Assembly (NCBI GenBank): GCA_903970455.1
Contig: CAJCIW010000040.1
Span: 1 to 22,528 of the forward strand
DNA: 22,528 nucleotides
Reading direction: 5' to 3'
Source: Verrucomicrobiota bacterium
Lineage (GTDB): Bacteria > Chlamydiota > Chlamydiia > Chlamydiales > Rhabdochlamydiaceae
Part shown: positions 14,327-22,402 of the stretch, piece after piece
Layout: every line of letters begins with the position of its first letter
How positions within the stretch are numbered: position 1 is the stretch's first letter
The notes under the pieces: generated by a model
Told to the model about the DNA's origin: nothing
Databases searched by the model: none
Seen by the model: only the letters and a program-made list of their open reading frames with translations
Position numbers and translations under genes: made by a program

Positions 14327-14771
14327 TAGTCAAGAATCGACAGAAATTCAGTTGGCTTTAACTCAAGCACAAATACAGGCGTGTTTCCCGGTGATGCGGC
14401 AGCTGCGTCCTCATATCGTCGATGAAGAAAAGTTCGTCGAACAGGTTCAGCGGCAACTCCGGGAAGGATACCATCTTGCTTATCTCGAAGAGGGGCGAGA
14501 GGTGAAAGCTTGCTCTGGATTTAGATTTTTAGAATTTTTAGCGTGGGGCAAGGTCGTTTATATCGATGATCTAGTTGCGGATTCGGCAGGGCAAAGGAAA
14601 GGGTATGGCAGCAGGCTTTTAAAATGGGTCATCGGCCGAGCAAAAGAAGCGGATTGCGATGAAGTGCATCTCGACAGCGGCCCTCAAAGGCACGATGCGC
14701 ACAGGCTCTACTTAAATCAACGCTTCAAAATCATTGGGTACCATTTTTCTCTAGGGCTACCGGTCGGATGA
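14313..14771 (+). CDS. GNAT-family N-acetyltransferase
   Basis: 152 residues. The acetyl-CoA-binding motif A is clear: VVYIDDLVADSAGQRKGYGS, then RLLKWVIGRAKEADC, where QRKGYGS is the R/Q-x-x-G-x-G loop. This is followed by VHLDSGPQRHDAHRLYLNQR (motif B region, with the Y/N seen in many members). No signal peptide. It starts inside the end of the HAD gene, so the two are probably translated together. The acceptor substrate cannot be told from sequence. Confidence 0.85.
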   Translation: MNQLNSQESTEIQLALTQAQIQACFPVMRQLRPHIVDEEKFVEQVQRQLREGYHLAYLEEGREVKACSGFRFLEFLAWGKVVYIDDLVADSAGQRKGYGSRLLKWVIGRAKEADCDEVHLDSGPQRHDAHRLYLNQRFKIIGYHFSLGLPVG

Positions 14772-14813
14772 CCACCAAATGGTTCCATATTTCTTCAGGA
14801 TTAAATAGTAGGC

Positions 14814-14864
14814 GGCAACGGAGACTTTCCGCTTCAGCTTTTGGGCAAAAGAAATGCCGTTGCC
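14814..14864. terminator. Nested hairpin between convergent genes
   Basis: GGCAACGG (14814-14821) pairs with CCGTTGCC (14857-14864). Inside is a smaller stem, CTTTT and AAAAG around GGGC. It lies in the 125-base gap between the ends of the GNAT gene and the PLP-like gene on the opposite strand, where a shared terminator is expected. No long T run is evident, so this is a tentative call. Confidence 0.35.
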
Positions 14865-14896
14865 TGTCTGGAGAGAAAAATTAAGGATATCCTTTG

Positions 14897-17383
14897 TTAT
14901 GAGCCGTTGCAGGCGCTGATTTTTTCAAGGCAGCGCACGATCACATCGACTTGCGCTGGATCGAGTCCCACCGTCAGGCGGACCGTTGTGCACTCTTTGC
15001 CAAACAGCACTGCCAGGTTCGGGTGGGAAAATCCGATACCGGGGCGGAATAAAAGAGGGTAGCCCGCCTCCATGCACTTAATGGTGAGAAAGATTCCAAC
15101 TAGCATCTCTCCCCTGAAGGTATGCATAGGGCCAAAGATTTTGATGTCGATGAAAGTGGGATCGACGTCCTGATCGACAGGAATAACGCGGTAATTCCGA
15201 TTTTTGGGGCTATAAAGAGCAGAGGGTATCTTGTTTAATACCGCTCGTGTATTTGCAAAAACCTGCTTTCTGTACATTTCCAGGTAGGGCACAGCGTGTT
15301 GATAGGCAAGAGAAAACCAATTGATGCTTAAACGGTCGGTTTGCAGGACGGGATCGGTCAAAAGCGGATCGAAATCGTTCCATTTGGGATCTTTGCTGTG
15401 GAGCATGAAGAAAGGAGCTCCACAGTAATTGTCCATCCCGAAGAGATCGAATTTAAGCCCGCTTCGGTAACACATAATATTCAAATCGCCACTTTCGATT
15501 TCTTGCTGGAATTCAGCAAGCAAAGTTCCCACCCTTGGAGAATCGTTAAAATCAAGCGTGCAGTCCAGGGCAACGGATAACGGTCTTCCTTCTCTCCCTT
15601 TTAGGGCGCGATGCACCGTATCGGCAATTTTTTCCACGTGGTATTCCGTCGCTTGGTAATCGGTGACTTTAAAATTGATCCGTTTGACGGTGGGGTTGAA
15701 TTGAGCCAGGATGAGATCGACATCTTTCCAATCTTGTTCCGAGGCTTCTTTAGTCGATGAAGCTTGAGAAATGCGCTCGGTCGCATGTATACATTCGAAA
15801 TAGGTGTTTTCTCCGTAGAGAATCCGAGGGGGCCTGCCCAGGCTATTTTGTACCGTTTTGAAGATCCCAGCCAAGCTGGTCATCGCTGAAGCGTGTAGGG
15901 CGTAGCGTGTCAGAAGTTTAAGGTCGTTGGGAATAGTCGTCTGATGGAGCTGAAACGCGCCGAAGAAATCTTCAGAAGTGAACGGGCTGAAGATTTCGAG
16001 AAGGGAAGTCATATCGGCGTGCACCTGTTCCAATTGGGAAACAAACTTGTGAAAAGTGATCGTTTCTCCGCGTTTGATAAGGGAGTCGAGCTGCTGTTTG
16101 ATTTTTGTCAGGGAAAGTTGAGCGATCGAAGATTGAGTTAGCAAGCTCCTCATTTCATTCCATTTCTCTTCGCTTACAGCAGTGAATAGATCGGTGAGAA
16201 CTTGCAATGTTCCCATAAACATGAGAGTTTTTTGCGGATGGGCCGATTTCCAGTTTTGATTTGTCTGGTTGAAGAAAGAAACCCATTTCTCTCTTGGATC
16301 GAGAGGGATTGGATCGATATTTTGTTGCTCTGAAAGGCTGTGAGGAAGAAACAATCGATCGAGTTCTACACGCGTTGCACTCAATCCAAAGCGAGAGATC
16401 CATTCTAAGAGAAATTGATGATCTTCCTCTATTTTTTCCTTTCGAGAAGAGCTCAAAGGAAGCAGCCGCAACCCTCCAATCTCTTTCTGGTTGACTCGCT
16501 GAAGGAAAATCCATTTGCTGCATTCGGCGGAACACGCGCAAAACTCAGTTTCATATCTTTGCCAGGCATCTATCCATGATTTTTTCCCATCTTTTGGAAG
16601 AAGTGAGGTGAGATCGATGACAATAGGAGAATCTGGATGATTCAACGCAAGCGCTCTTGCGACACAATGCTGAATTGTTTCTCCTTCTGACATTTCGATC
16701 GACAACGGGAGGTAGGGAAGAACGTTGGAAGGGCGTATCAAAATCAAAGGGAACTCTTCGGGATGGGGAAGGATTTTTTTCCATTCTACCATACGATTTC
16801 GATAAGTATCGGAAAATTTTGTCGCCGGATCCCTCGCATAGGAATTGGTTGTCTCGGGATGGACTTGAACGGGAATTCCAAACGTGTCGCACATCCGGTC
16901 CACAAGAAAAGGGTAGCAGCCGGTCATTTTAGCGAGCCAGCGAGCTTTTAAGAAATGGACGAGTTGTTTCTCTGCAGGAGATGAAGCGGAAACCTGAGAA
17001 AGGAGTTTCTCATTGATTTTCCACGAAGTATCGGAAGGGGGGACTTTTTCAAATAAGAAAGAAAGAAGAGGGGTTTTTTTAATAGATTGTGCAAGACAAT
17101 GAATGGCCGCTGTTCCAAAGATTTGGCTGGTGATCAGGCATTCATTGCCGAGCGTCTCGGCCCAAGGAGTCAACTGAAACACTCCCCATCCAATGCCGCT
17201 CAATGCCGTTGCAGCTCCAAACACGGCGCCTGTTCCAAAATAGAGAGAAGGATCTAACAGAGAGTGGAAAATCTGTTCTTTCCATTCGGGTTCTATCGAA
17301 ATTTCCAAAGCGGAAGGGGGAGTGGGAGGTTCTGAAACTACAGCGGGCACTGCGGAGAGTAGCAACAAACAAGATAGGATCAT
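14897..17383 (-). CDS. Secreted large protein with C-terminal PLP fold-type-I domain (paralogue B)
   Basis: 828 residues. The N-terminus is a signal peptide (MILSCLLLLSAVPAVVS, EPPTPPS). Residues ~40-480 are of unknown type, with a conserved block HPETTNSYARDP. From about 495 the sequence follows the Cys/Met-metabolism branch of PLP enzymes: HASAMTSLAGIF (the S-x-M-x-A/S helix start), YGENTYFE, LAQFNPTVKRI, ALDCTLDFNDSPRV, then YRSGLKFDLFGMDNYCGAPF with K644 as the candidate PLP lysine, and near the end CTTVRLTVGLDPAQVDVI. That branch includes cystathionine lyases and synthases. Substrate unknown. It lies 42 bases downstream of a close paralogue on the same strand, so both are probably one operon. 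Export of a PLP enzyme would be unusual. Confidence 0.65.
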   Translation of the reverse strand: MILSCLLLLSAVPAVVSEPPTPPSALEISIEPEWKEQIFHSLLDPSLYFGTGAVFGAATALSGIGWGVFQLTPWAETLGNECLITSQIFGTAAIHCLAQSIKKTPLLSFLFEKVPPSDTSWKINEKLLSQVSASSPAEKQLVHFLKARWLAKMTGCYPFLVDRMCDTFGIPVQVHPETTNSYARDPATKFSDTYRNRMVEWKKILPHPEEFPLILIRPSNVLPYLPLSIEMSEGETIQHCVARALALNHPDSPIVIDLTSLLPKDGKKSWIDAWQRYETEFCACSAECSKWIFLQRVNQKEIGGLRLLPLSSSRKEKIEEDHQFLLEWISRFGLSATRVELDRLFLPHSLSEQQNIDPIPLDPREKWVSFFNQTNQNWKSAHPQKTLMFMGTLQVLTDLFTAVSEEKWNEMRSLLTQSSIAQLSLTKIKQQLDSLIKRGETITFHKFVSQLEQVHADMTSLLEIFSPFTSEDFFGAFQLHQTTIPNDLKLLTRYALHASAMTSLAGIFKTVQNSLGRPPRILYGENTYFECIHATERISQASSTKEASEQDWKDVDLILAQFNPTVKRINFKVTDYQATEYHVEKIADTVHRALKGREGRPLSVALDCTLDFNDSPRVGTLLAEFQQEIESGDLNIMCYRSGLKFDLFGMDNYCGAPFFMLHSKDPKWNDFDPLLTDPVLQTDRLSINWFSLAYQHAVPYLEMYRKQVFANTRAVLNKIPSALYSPKNRNYRVIPVDQDVDPTFIDIKIFGPMHTFRGEMLVGIFLTIKCMEAGYPLLFRPGIGFSHPNLAVLFGKECTTVRLTVGLDPAQVDVIVRCLEKISACNGS

Positions 17384-17425
17384 TCTTTTTTTCTATAAAA
17401 GATGTATAATTTTTTTTCTACCTCC

Positions 17426-19876
17426 TTATTTTGAAACTTCGCTGGTATCCGCTAATGTTTTTAATGATCTATATGGGGATCCATTCAGCGCATCAATCAT
17501 CCTTAAACAGTTCGCCAAGATCTCGATTTGGGCTGGGTCGATCCCCAAAGTCAGGCGGATGGTTGTGCAAGTCTCGCCAAAGATGATCGAAATGTTGGGA
17601 TGGTAGAGTCCTAAGCTCGGGCGGTAAAAAATGGGGAGTCCCGCTTCCATTGATTTGTAATAGAGGCAGCCGCCTGCAAGGAGACTTCCTCGAAGGGTAT
17701 GTAGCGGTCCGTAGATCTTAATATCGATGAATGCAGCATCTGCATTTCTTTGGACAGGGATCACACGGTATTTAGAATGCTCAGAAAATAATCTCGGAGG
17801 AATTTTATCCAGAAGAGCCCTCGTATTATGGAAGATCTGTCTCCGGTAGAGGTCCAATTGGTCTGCAGCGGATCGATAGGCAAGGCAGAACCAGTTGAGG
17901 CTGAGGGAATCCGTAACAAGTGCGGGATCGCTCAACAAAGAATCGAACTGAGCCCATTCTGGACCTTGCTTATGGACCATATAGAAAGGAGCGCCGCAGT
18001 AATTGTCCATCCCGAAGAGATCGAACTTTAGGCCGCTCCGGTAGCAAATGACGTTCAGCGACCCCTCTTCGATCTCCTCTTGAAATTCTTCTAAAAGAGG
18101 TGCGACACGAGTCGAATCGATGTAATCCATGGTGCAGTCCAAAGCCAGCGTTAAAGGGTTGCTCCTTTTCATCGCAAGCGCTCGATGCAGCGACTCTGCA
18201 ATTTTCTCTACTCGATATTCAGTATGTTTAAGGTCGATCCGCTTTAAGACAGGGTTGAATTGGGCTAGTAGGAGATCAGCTTGGCTAAAATCCTCTTCCG
18301 TGGCTTGTTCGATTGGAGTGGCATGAGAGATCGCTTCAGCTGCTAGAATGCATTCAAAATAGGTATTCTCCCCATAAAGGACGCGCGGCGTTTTTCCAAT
18401 GCTGCCTCTTACCGCTTTAAAGATGCCTGCGAGGCTGGTCATTCCGGAAGAATGAATGCTGAATGAAGACAAAGGTTGGAGTTTTGCAGGAATCGTGAGA
18501 AGGTCCCTATAAATTTTGGAAAAGTCTTTTAAAGAAAAAGGAGAAACAATTGCGACGAGAGTAGAAATATCGGAGTGGATTTGCTCCATCATATCAAAAA
18601 ACAAGACTTGACCGGTTCCTTTATTGAAACTCATCAACCGGTCCTGCAATTTTAAGAAGCAAAGCTCAGCAATGGCGGACTTGATCGGAGAATTCTTGAT
18701 TTCATTTTCATCCAAACGGGCAGTCAGCTCTTTAAGAACTTGCAATGTCCCTTTGACCATTAGGGTTTCATAAGGTTTTCCCTCGGTCCAATTTTGTTCG
18801 AAAGTTTGGAGAGCGGTACGAAATTGTGGGAGTGTTAACCCTGCAGGGTTTTTACCCCCCTCCTTTTCTCCTACCGGAACTAAAAAGGAGCTATCGAGTT
18901 CCACACGGTTCGCCGTGAGCCCAAATCGGGAGATCCATTCCAATAGAAATTGAAAGTGCGCCTCGCTCTTATCTGCGAAAGGCGCCTGCAGGGGAAGGAT
19001 CCGTATTCCTCCAAGATGGTCTAATTCTCGCCTTTCGATGCATACGATCCGATTGAGATCTAATTGCAACTCTTCACATCTTTGTAAAAAAGAAAGACGG
19101 AGCTCAACCCAACTGGATTGATTGGGCAACGCTTCGGTAAAATCGACGATGACGCGTGAATTTCTAGAGAGCATCGGAATGAGCTTTTGCACATCTTCGA
19201 TGTTACGAATTTTAAGAGAAGCGGGGAAATAATCGCTAAGGTCGGCGGGGCGGGTCAAGATGAGAGGAAAATGGTCGGGATGAGGAAGGGATTTTTTCCA
19301 GATTTTTACTGTTTTTTCATAAGTTTCACTGAATTTGTTGCAAGGATTTCTCGCATAAGCGCTTGTAGTTTCGGGATGAATTTGCAGACAAACTCCAAAA
19401 TGGGGACAGACCCAATCGACCATGAAAGGATAAAACCCCGTCGACTTGGCAAGCCAACGCCTTTCCAAAAAAAGAAGAAGCTTTTCTTCTTCAGGTGAAG
19501 AAGCGGGGATTTGAGAAAATAGCATTTTGTTGAGGTGCCAGGAAGAGTGGGAAGGAGGCACTCCTTCGAAAAAGGGGAGTTGATTCGGCGCAGGTGGCGC
19601 TTTGAAAATTTGAGTAAAGACCCTTTGGGCCGCAGAACCGCACAAATGGCTGAAAAGAAACAGTTCATTTCCAATTGTTGATGCCCAGGGAGTCATTTGA
19701 CAGATTCCCCATGCTAAGCGCGTCAAATGAGATACAGGCTCCAATGCGGCCGCGATCCCAACCGATAAAGCTTTATTGTTCGAGGAGGGGGAAAGTGCAA
19801 AAAAGCAGAGAGAAAGAACTGCTGTAGAGAGAAAAATTCCCTTTTTTAAAGACGGTTTTGATTCGCGCCGTTTCAT
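17426..19876 (-). CDS. Secreted large protein with C-terminal PLP fold-type-I domain (paralogue A)
   Basis: 816 residues from ATG19876 (an upstream TTG at 19891 is in frame but less likely). A basic start (MKRRESKPSLKKG) and a hydrophobic run (IFLSTAVLSLCFFALSPS) form a signal peptide or anchor. It matches the next gene over its whole length: LAWGICQMTPWASTIGNELF, HPETTSAYARNP, SIHSSGMTSLAGIFKAV, YGENTYFECILAAEAIS, ALDCTMDYIDSTRV, YRSGLKFDLFGMDNYCGAPF (candidate PLP lysine about 617) and CTTIRLTLGIDPAQIEIL. The SSGMTSLAGI form is closer to the family consensus than in the paralogue. The two arose by tandem duplication and have since diverged considerably, so both are probably kept by selection. 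Function unknown. Confidence 0.65.
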   Translation of the reverse strand: MKRRESKPSLKKGIFLSTAVLSLCFFALSPSSNNKALSVGIAAALEPVSHLTRLAWGICQMTPWASTIGNELFLFSHLCGSAAQRVFTQIFKAPPAPNQLPFFEGVPPSHSSWHLNKMLFSQIPASSPEEEKLLLFLERRWLAKSTGFYPFMVDWVCPHFGVCLQIHPETTSAYARNPCNKFSETYEKTVKIWKKSLPHPDHFPLILTRPADLSDYFPASLKIRNIEDVQKLIPMLSRNSRVIVDFTEALPNQSSWVELRLSFLQRCEELQLDLNRIVCIERRELDHLGGIRILPLQAPFADKSEAHFQFLLEWISRFGLTANRVELDSSFLVPVGEKEGGKNPAGLTLPQFRTALQTFEQNWTEGKPYETLMVKGTLQVLKELTARLDENEIKNSPIKSAIAELCFLKLQDRLMSFNKGTGQVLFFDMMEQIHSDISTLVAIVSPFSLKDFSKIYRDLLTIPAKLQPLSSFSIHSSGMTSLAGIFKAVRGSIGKTPRVLYGENTYFECILAAEAISHATPIEQATEEDFSQADLLLAQFNPVLKRIDLKHTEYRVEKIAESLHRALAMKRSNPLTLALDCTMDYIDSTRVAPLLEEFQEEIEEGSLNVICYRSGLKFDLFGMDNYCGAPFYMVHKQGPEWAQFDSLLSDPALVTDSLSLNWFCLAYRSAADQLDLYRRQIFHNTRALLDKIPPRLFSEHSKYRVIPVQRNADAAFIDIKIYGPLHTLRGSLLAGGCLYYKSMEAGLPIFYRPSLGLYHPNISIIFGETCTTIRLTLGIDPAQIEILANCLRMIDALNGSPYRSLKTLADTSEVSK

Positions 19877-19923
19877 AGAGAAAGCCACCAATCTTACTAC
19901 TTAACAAAATGATAACAGGGCCG

Positions 19924-21120
19924 TCAAGCAGCTTCCTTGGTGGCGCGCCTTTCGTAGGATAGCAGAAGCGGGATGATGATCACAATAGAGGCTAAGATCA
20001 CTACCGCGAGGGGATAGACCGTTCCATTATAAAAAGAGCTGGAAAGGCCCACGACCAAGGCGGCGATCAATAAACGCGCGCTCGTCATCAAACTAGCGGT
20101 TATCCCTTTGATTTTGGGAAGGAGCTCCATTCCTTCGGGGAAATACAGCCCCATCAGCCAATTTGCCCCAAAGGCATAGACCATCATACCAAAAGTGATG
20201 AAATAAGGGTTCCGAGGCAAAAGCAGGCCCGCTGCAACGGATCCCAACCCTCCGGCAAGGCAAAATAGTGTGCCCACTTTTTTGACTTTGGCGATTCCCC
20301 ATTTTGCAACAAACCGGTTAAGAATAAGGCTCCCCGCAACCCACCCCCCTAGGAGCGCAGATTGAACAAAGGGGAAAAGGGCTTTGCTCATCCCGAATTG
20401 CACAACAAAAAGAACGGAGGTGCCGGAAAGAAAGGCAATATAGGCAGCAAAAGTAAGGCTCATCATAAGCGTGATTTGCCAAAAAGCTAGACAGCTAAAG
20501 GCCAGTTTAAAATCTTGCAAAACGGCCTTGGCCCGGAAAGAGGTTCTTTTTTCTTTGGGAAGCGTTTCATCAAAAAAGAGGAGGCAAATCACAAAGCTGA
20601 TAAGAACAAAAATCCCGATGGCTAAAAAATTGGAACGGAATCCAAACGCATGGTTGAGATATCCGCCTGCTATCGGCGCTGCTGCCATGATCAATGGGAT
20701 AATCGTATTGAGATTGTTGGTCGCTGCGATCGCCTTCTCTTTTTGAAAGGCATCGAACATGATTGCTGTTCCTAAGGTAAAGCACCCTCCGCTCCCGACA
20801 CCTTGAAGGATTCGGCCAATCAGCATTTGGTCTAGGGTTTGTGCAAAAAGAGTGATCACACTTCCCACTAAAAACATGGTTAGGGCTACCATTAACGGCT
20901 TTTTTCGGCCAAACGCATCGGAGATCGGGCCATAAAAAGGGCCTGCAGCGCATATCCCCACAAAATTCCAAGTCAATAGGCTTTGAATGGCGCCTTCCGA
21001 TGCGGAGAACCATTGCATCATGTCTGGGAAGGCGGGAAGATAAATATCTGTTTCTATGCATGCGGCGATAAAAACGACAATAATCAGGAATAAATACTTC
21101 AGTTCAGTTCGTCTATTCAT
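19924..21120 (-). CDS. MFS drug-resistance-type transporter (Bcr/CflA family)
   Basis: 398 residues from ATG21120 (a TTG 18 bases upstream is also open). Twelve hydrophobic segments are evident, starting YLFLIIVVFIAACIETDIYL. The opening ETDIYLPAFPDM resembles the D-x-Y-L-P-x-x-P of Bcr/CflA exporters, and the MFS motif A loop is GPISDAFGRKKPLMV. GRILQGVGSGGCFTLG corresponds to motif B/C of the DHA1 group. Proton-driven efflux of small molecules from the cytoplasm is the family role; the substrate here is unknown. It lies upstream of the two PLP-like paralogues on the same strand, 47 bases ahead, and may be in the same operon. Confidence 0.85.
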   Translation of the reverse strand: MNRRTELKYLFLIIVVFIAACIETDIYLPAFPDMMQWFSASEGAIQSLLTWNFVGICAAGPFYGPISDAFGRKKPLMVALTMFLVGSVITLFAQTLDQMLIGRILQGVGSGGCFTLGTAIMFDAFQKEKAIAATNNLNTIIPLIMAAAPIAGGYLNHAFGFRSNFLAIGIFVLISFVICLLFFDETLPKEKRTSFRAKAVLQDFKLAFSCLAFWQITLMMSLTFAAYIAFLSGTSVLFVVQFGMSKALFPFVQSALLGGWVAGSLILNRFVAKWGIAKVKKVGTLFCLAGGLGSVAAGLLLPRNPYFITFGMMVYAFGANWLMGLYFPEGMELLPKIKGITASLMTSARLLIAALVVGLSSSFYNGTVYPLAVVILASIVIIIPLLLSYERRATKEAA

Positions 21121-21256
21121 AAGCTGTTTTGGATTCAAAGGCGTAAATATTACGGCGTATCTATGAAAAGGTCAATAAAAATAATTTTCTTTTCTTACCT
21201 TAAATGTAGAAAAGAATTAAATTTTTTCCAATGGAAACATTTTTACAGGCTGTTCT

Positions 21257-21598
21257 ATGGAACTTGAAGAGAAGGTCGCAAAATACAAAGAGCTAGGAAC
21301 GCAAATTGCCGAGCTGGAAAAGGAAAAAAAACTTCTCGCTACTGAAATATTGCAGTATATTCCCAAAGAAAAAAAATCGATTCAGGTGGCAGGTAGCTCT
21401 GTCAAACGCGTCCGCCGCCTTTCCATCAAGACCTCGCTAGAGGCAGCAAAACTATACGACGCTGTCAAGATAGAGGAAGTCGTGGACAAGGAGAAAATCA
21501 AGTTGCTTTACGAACAGGGAGAAGAAATTCCCGATGTTTCGGAAATCGAATACATTCAAGTTTCTTCCGGCGCAGCTTCTGATGACAACCGACGATGA
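21257..21598 (+). CDS. Small coiled-coil protein of unknown function
   Basis: 113 residues. Residues 1-40 are a charged heptad-like coil (MELEEKVAKYKELGTQIAEL, EKEKKLLATEI). The second half has VAGSSVKRVRRLSIKTSLEA, then AVKIEEVVDKEKIKLLYEQG. The pairing of an N-terminal coil with a short basic strand and a late V-D-K-E-K-I-K-L-L-Y-E motif recalls small phage-type coil proteins such as Gp157-like ones, but I do not claim homology. No signal peptide. GGC TGTTCT precedes the ATG without a good Shine-Dalgarno site. It lies between a divergent MFS gene and the SWIB gene on the same strand. Confidence 0.65.
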   Translation: MELEEKVAKYKELGTQIAELEKEKKLLATEILQYIPKEKKSIQVAGSSVKRVRRLSIKTSLEAAKLYDAVKIEEVVDKEKIKLLYEQGEEIPDVSEIEYIQVSSGAASDDNRR

Positions 21599-21669
21599 GG
21601 GCTTCCTTATGCACAAAACGGTCGAAAAAGTAAAAAAATAAAGAATAATCTTGATAGAATTCATAAAAA

Positions 21670-21691
21670 CTTCTACATCAACTAGTAGAAG
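21670..21691 (+). other. Small hairpin upstream of the SWIB gene
   Basis: CTTCTAC (21670-21676) pairs with GTAGAAG (21685-21691) around an eight-base loop. It lies in the gap between the coiled-coil gene and the SWIB gene, 59 bases before the SWIB start codon. No T run follows, so it may be a leader structure instead of a terminator. Confidence 0.35.
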
Positions 21692-21750
21692 ATTTGGAAT
21701 GGAGTATTCAAATCTCCCCAAAACCCGTTTAAATGAAAGAGAGACTATTT

Positions 21751-22053
21751 ATGGCAAAAAAGACAAAAGCAAAAAAAACTGCTAAGAAAAAAACTGGAGC
21801 AAAAAGAAAATCAGGATTAACTCAAACGACTTATAGTTTATCACCTGAACTGCAGGCTGTCGTAGGTTCTAAAAGTTTGACACGTCCGCAAGTTGTCAAG
21901 AAACTATGGGCGTATATTAAATCGCATAAGTGCCAAGATACAAAAAATCGACGTCTTATCGTCCCTGATAAAAAGCTCAGCGAGGTGATCGGCAAAAAAC
22001 CTGTCGATATGCTCAAGCTCGCAGGCTTGCTCAGCAAACATATCGAGAAGTAA
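21751..22053 (+). CDS. SWIB/MDM2-domain protein with basic lysine tail
   Basis: 100 residues. The N-terminal ~25 residues are lysine/alanine-rich (MAKKTKAKKTAKKKTGAKRK), like a histone H1-type tail. Residues ~30-100 form the SWIB fold: YSLSPELQAVVGSKSLTRPQ, VVKKLWAYIKSHKCQDTKNR, RLIVPDKKLSEVIGKKPVDM, LKLAGLLSKHI. SWIB domains are typical of eukaryotic chromatin remodellers; among bacteria, stand-alone forms are characteristic of Chlamydiae, where roles in chromosome handling have been proposed. ATG21751 is chosen because GAGAG lies 8 bases upstream; an in-frame ATG at 21733 is less likely. Together with the neighbours this is the best taxonomic marker in the window. Confidence 0.92.
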   Translation: MAKKTKAKKTAKKKTGAKRKSGLTQTTYSLSPELQAVVGSKSLTRPQVVKKLWAYIKSHKCQDTKNRRLIVPDKKLSEVIGKKPVDMLKLAGLLSKHIEK

Positions 22054-22068
22054 GCATTTTTCTTATTG

Positions 22069-22092
22069 CCTAGCGCTAGAAGCAGCGCTAGG
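22069..22092. terminator. Bidirectional terminator hairpin
   Basis: CCTAGCGCT (22069-22077) pairs perfectly with AGCGCTAGG (22084-22092) around a six-base loop. On the plus strand TGTCTTTCCC follows; on the minus strand CAATAAGAAAAA follows. It lies between the SWIB gene and the convergent His-rich gene. Confidence 0.7.
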
Positions 22093-22102
22093 TGTCTTTC
22101 CC

Positions 22103-22402
22103 TCAATTAACAGTTTCTTCCTCATAGCGATCTTCATAGCTGACATGGTATTTGTGTTTTTTCCTATCGTGTTTCCGATCGTGTTTGTCATGTCTTCTCC
22201 GATCGTGTTTCCGATCATGTTTATGGTGTTTTTTGTCGTGTTTATCATGTTTTTTATCTTTTTTTTTGGAATGACCGTCATGGTCTCGTTTAGCCAACTC
22301 AATCTCATCGGTTTGAGCGACAATTTGCTCATTCTCCTCCGGCGGCAACTTTTGAGCAGGGGTAAAACATAAAATTCCTAGAATAGCACATAGATGTAAC
22401 AT
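22103..22402 (-). CDS. Small secreted His/Lys/Asp-rich protein
   Basis: 99 residues. A signal peptide opens it (MLHLCAILGILCFTPAQK). After an acidic linker, residues ~38-82 are built of short repeats of the KHDKHD/KHDRKHD kind, giving many histidines and aspartates in under 50 residues, followed by an acidic end (YEDRYEEETVN). A strong ribosome site (GGAGG, 6 bases before the ATG) supports it as a real gene despite its low complexity. The composition suggests metal (zinc, copper or nickel) or polyanion binding outside the cytoplasm, but this is inference from composition alone. The repeat tract could expand and contract by slippage. Confidence 0.7.
   Translation of the reverse strand: MLHLCAILGILCFTPAQKLPPEENEQIVAQTDEIELAKRDHDGHSKKKDKKHDKHDKKHHKHDRKHDRRRHDKHDRKHDRKKHKYHVSYEDRYEEETVN

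Noticed and set aside
14841..15062. Plus-strand open frame of 73 codons after the GNAT gene
   Set aside because: Most of it is antisense to the end of the PLP-like gene and it has no recognisable protein pattern.
22145..22270. Possible CRISPR-like array in the short repeats near the right end
   Set aside because: The repeats are only a few codons long, lie in frame within the His-rich gene, and have no spacers.
22145..22372. Plus-strand frame rich in Phe/Val/Ile, looking like membrane segments
   Set aside because: It is the antisense of the KHD repeat tract; the hydrophobic look comes from reading the complement of His/Asp/Lys codons.
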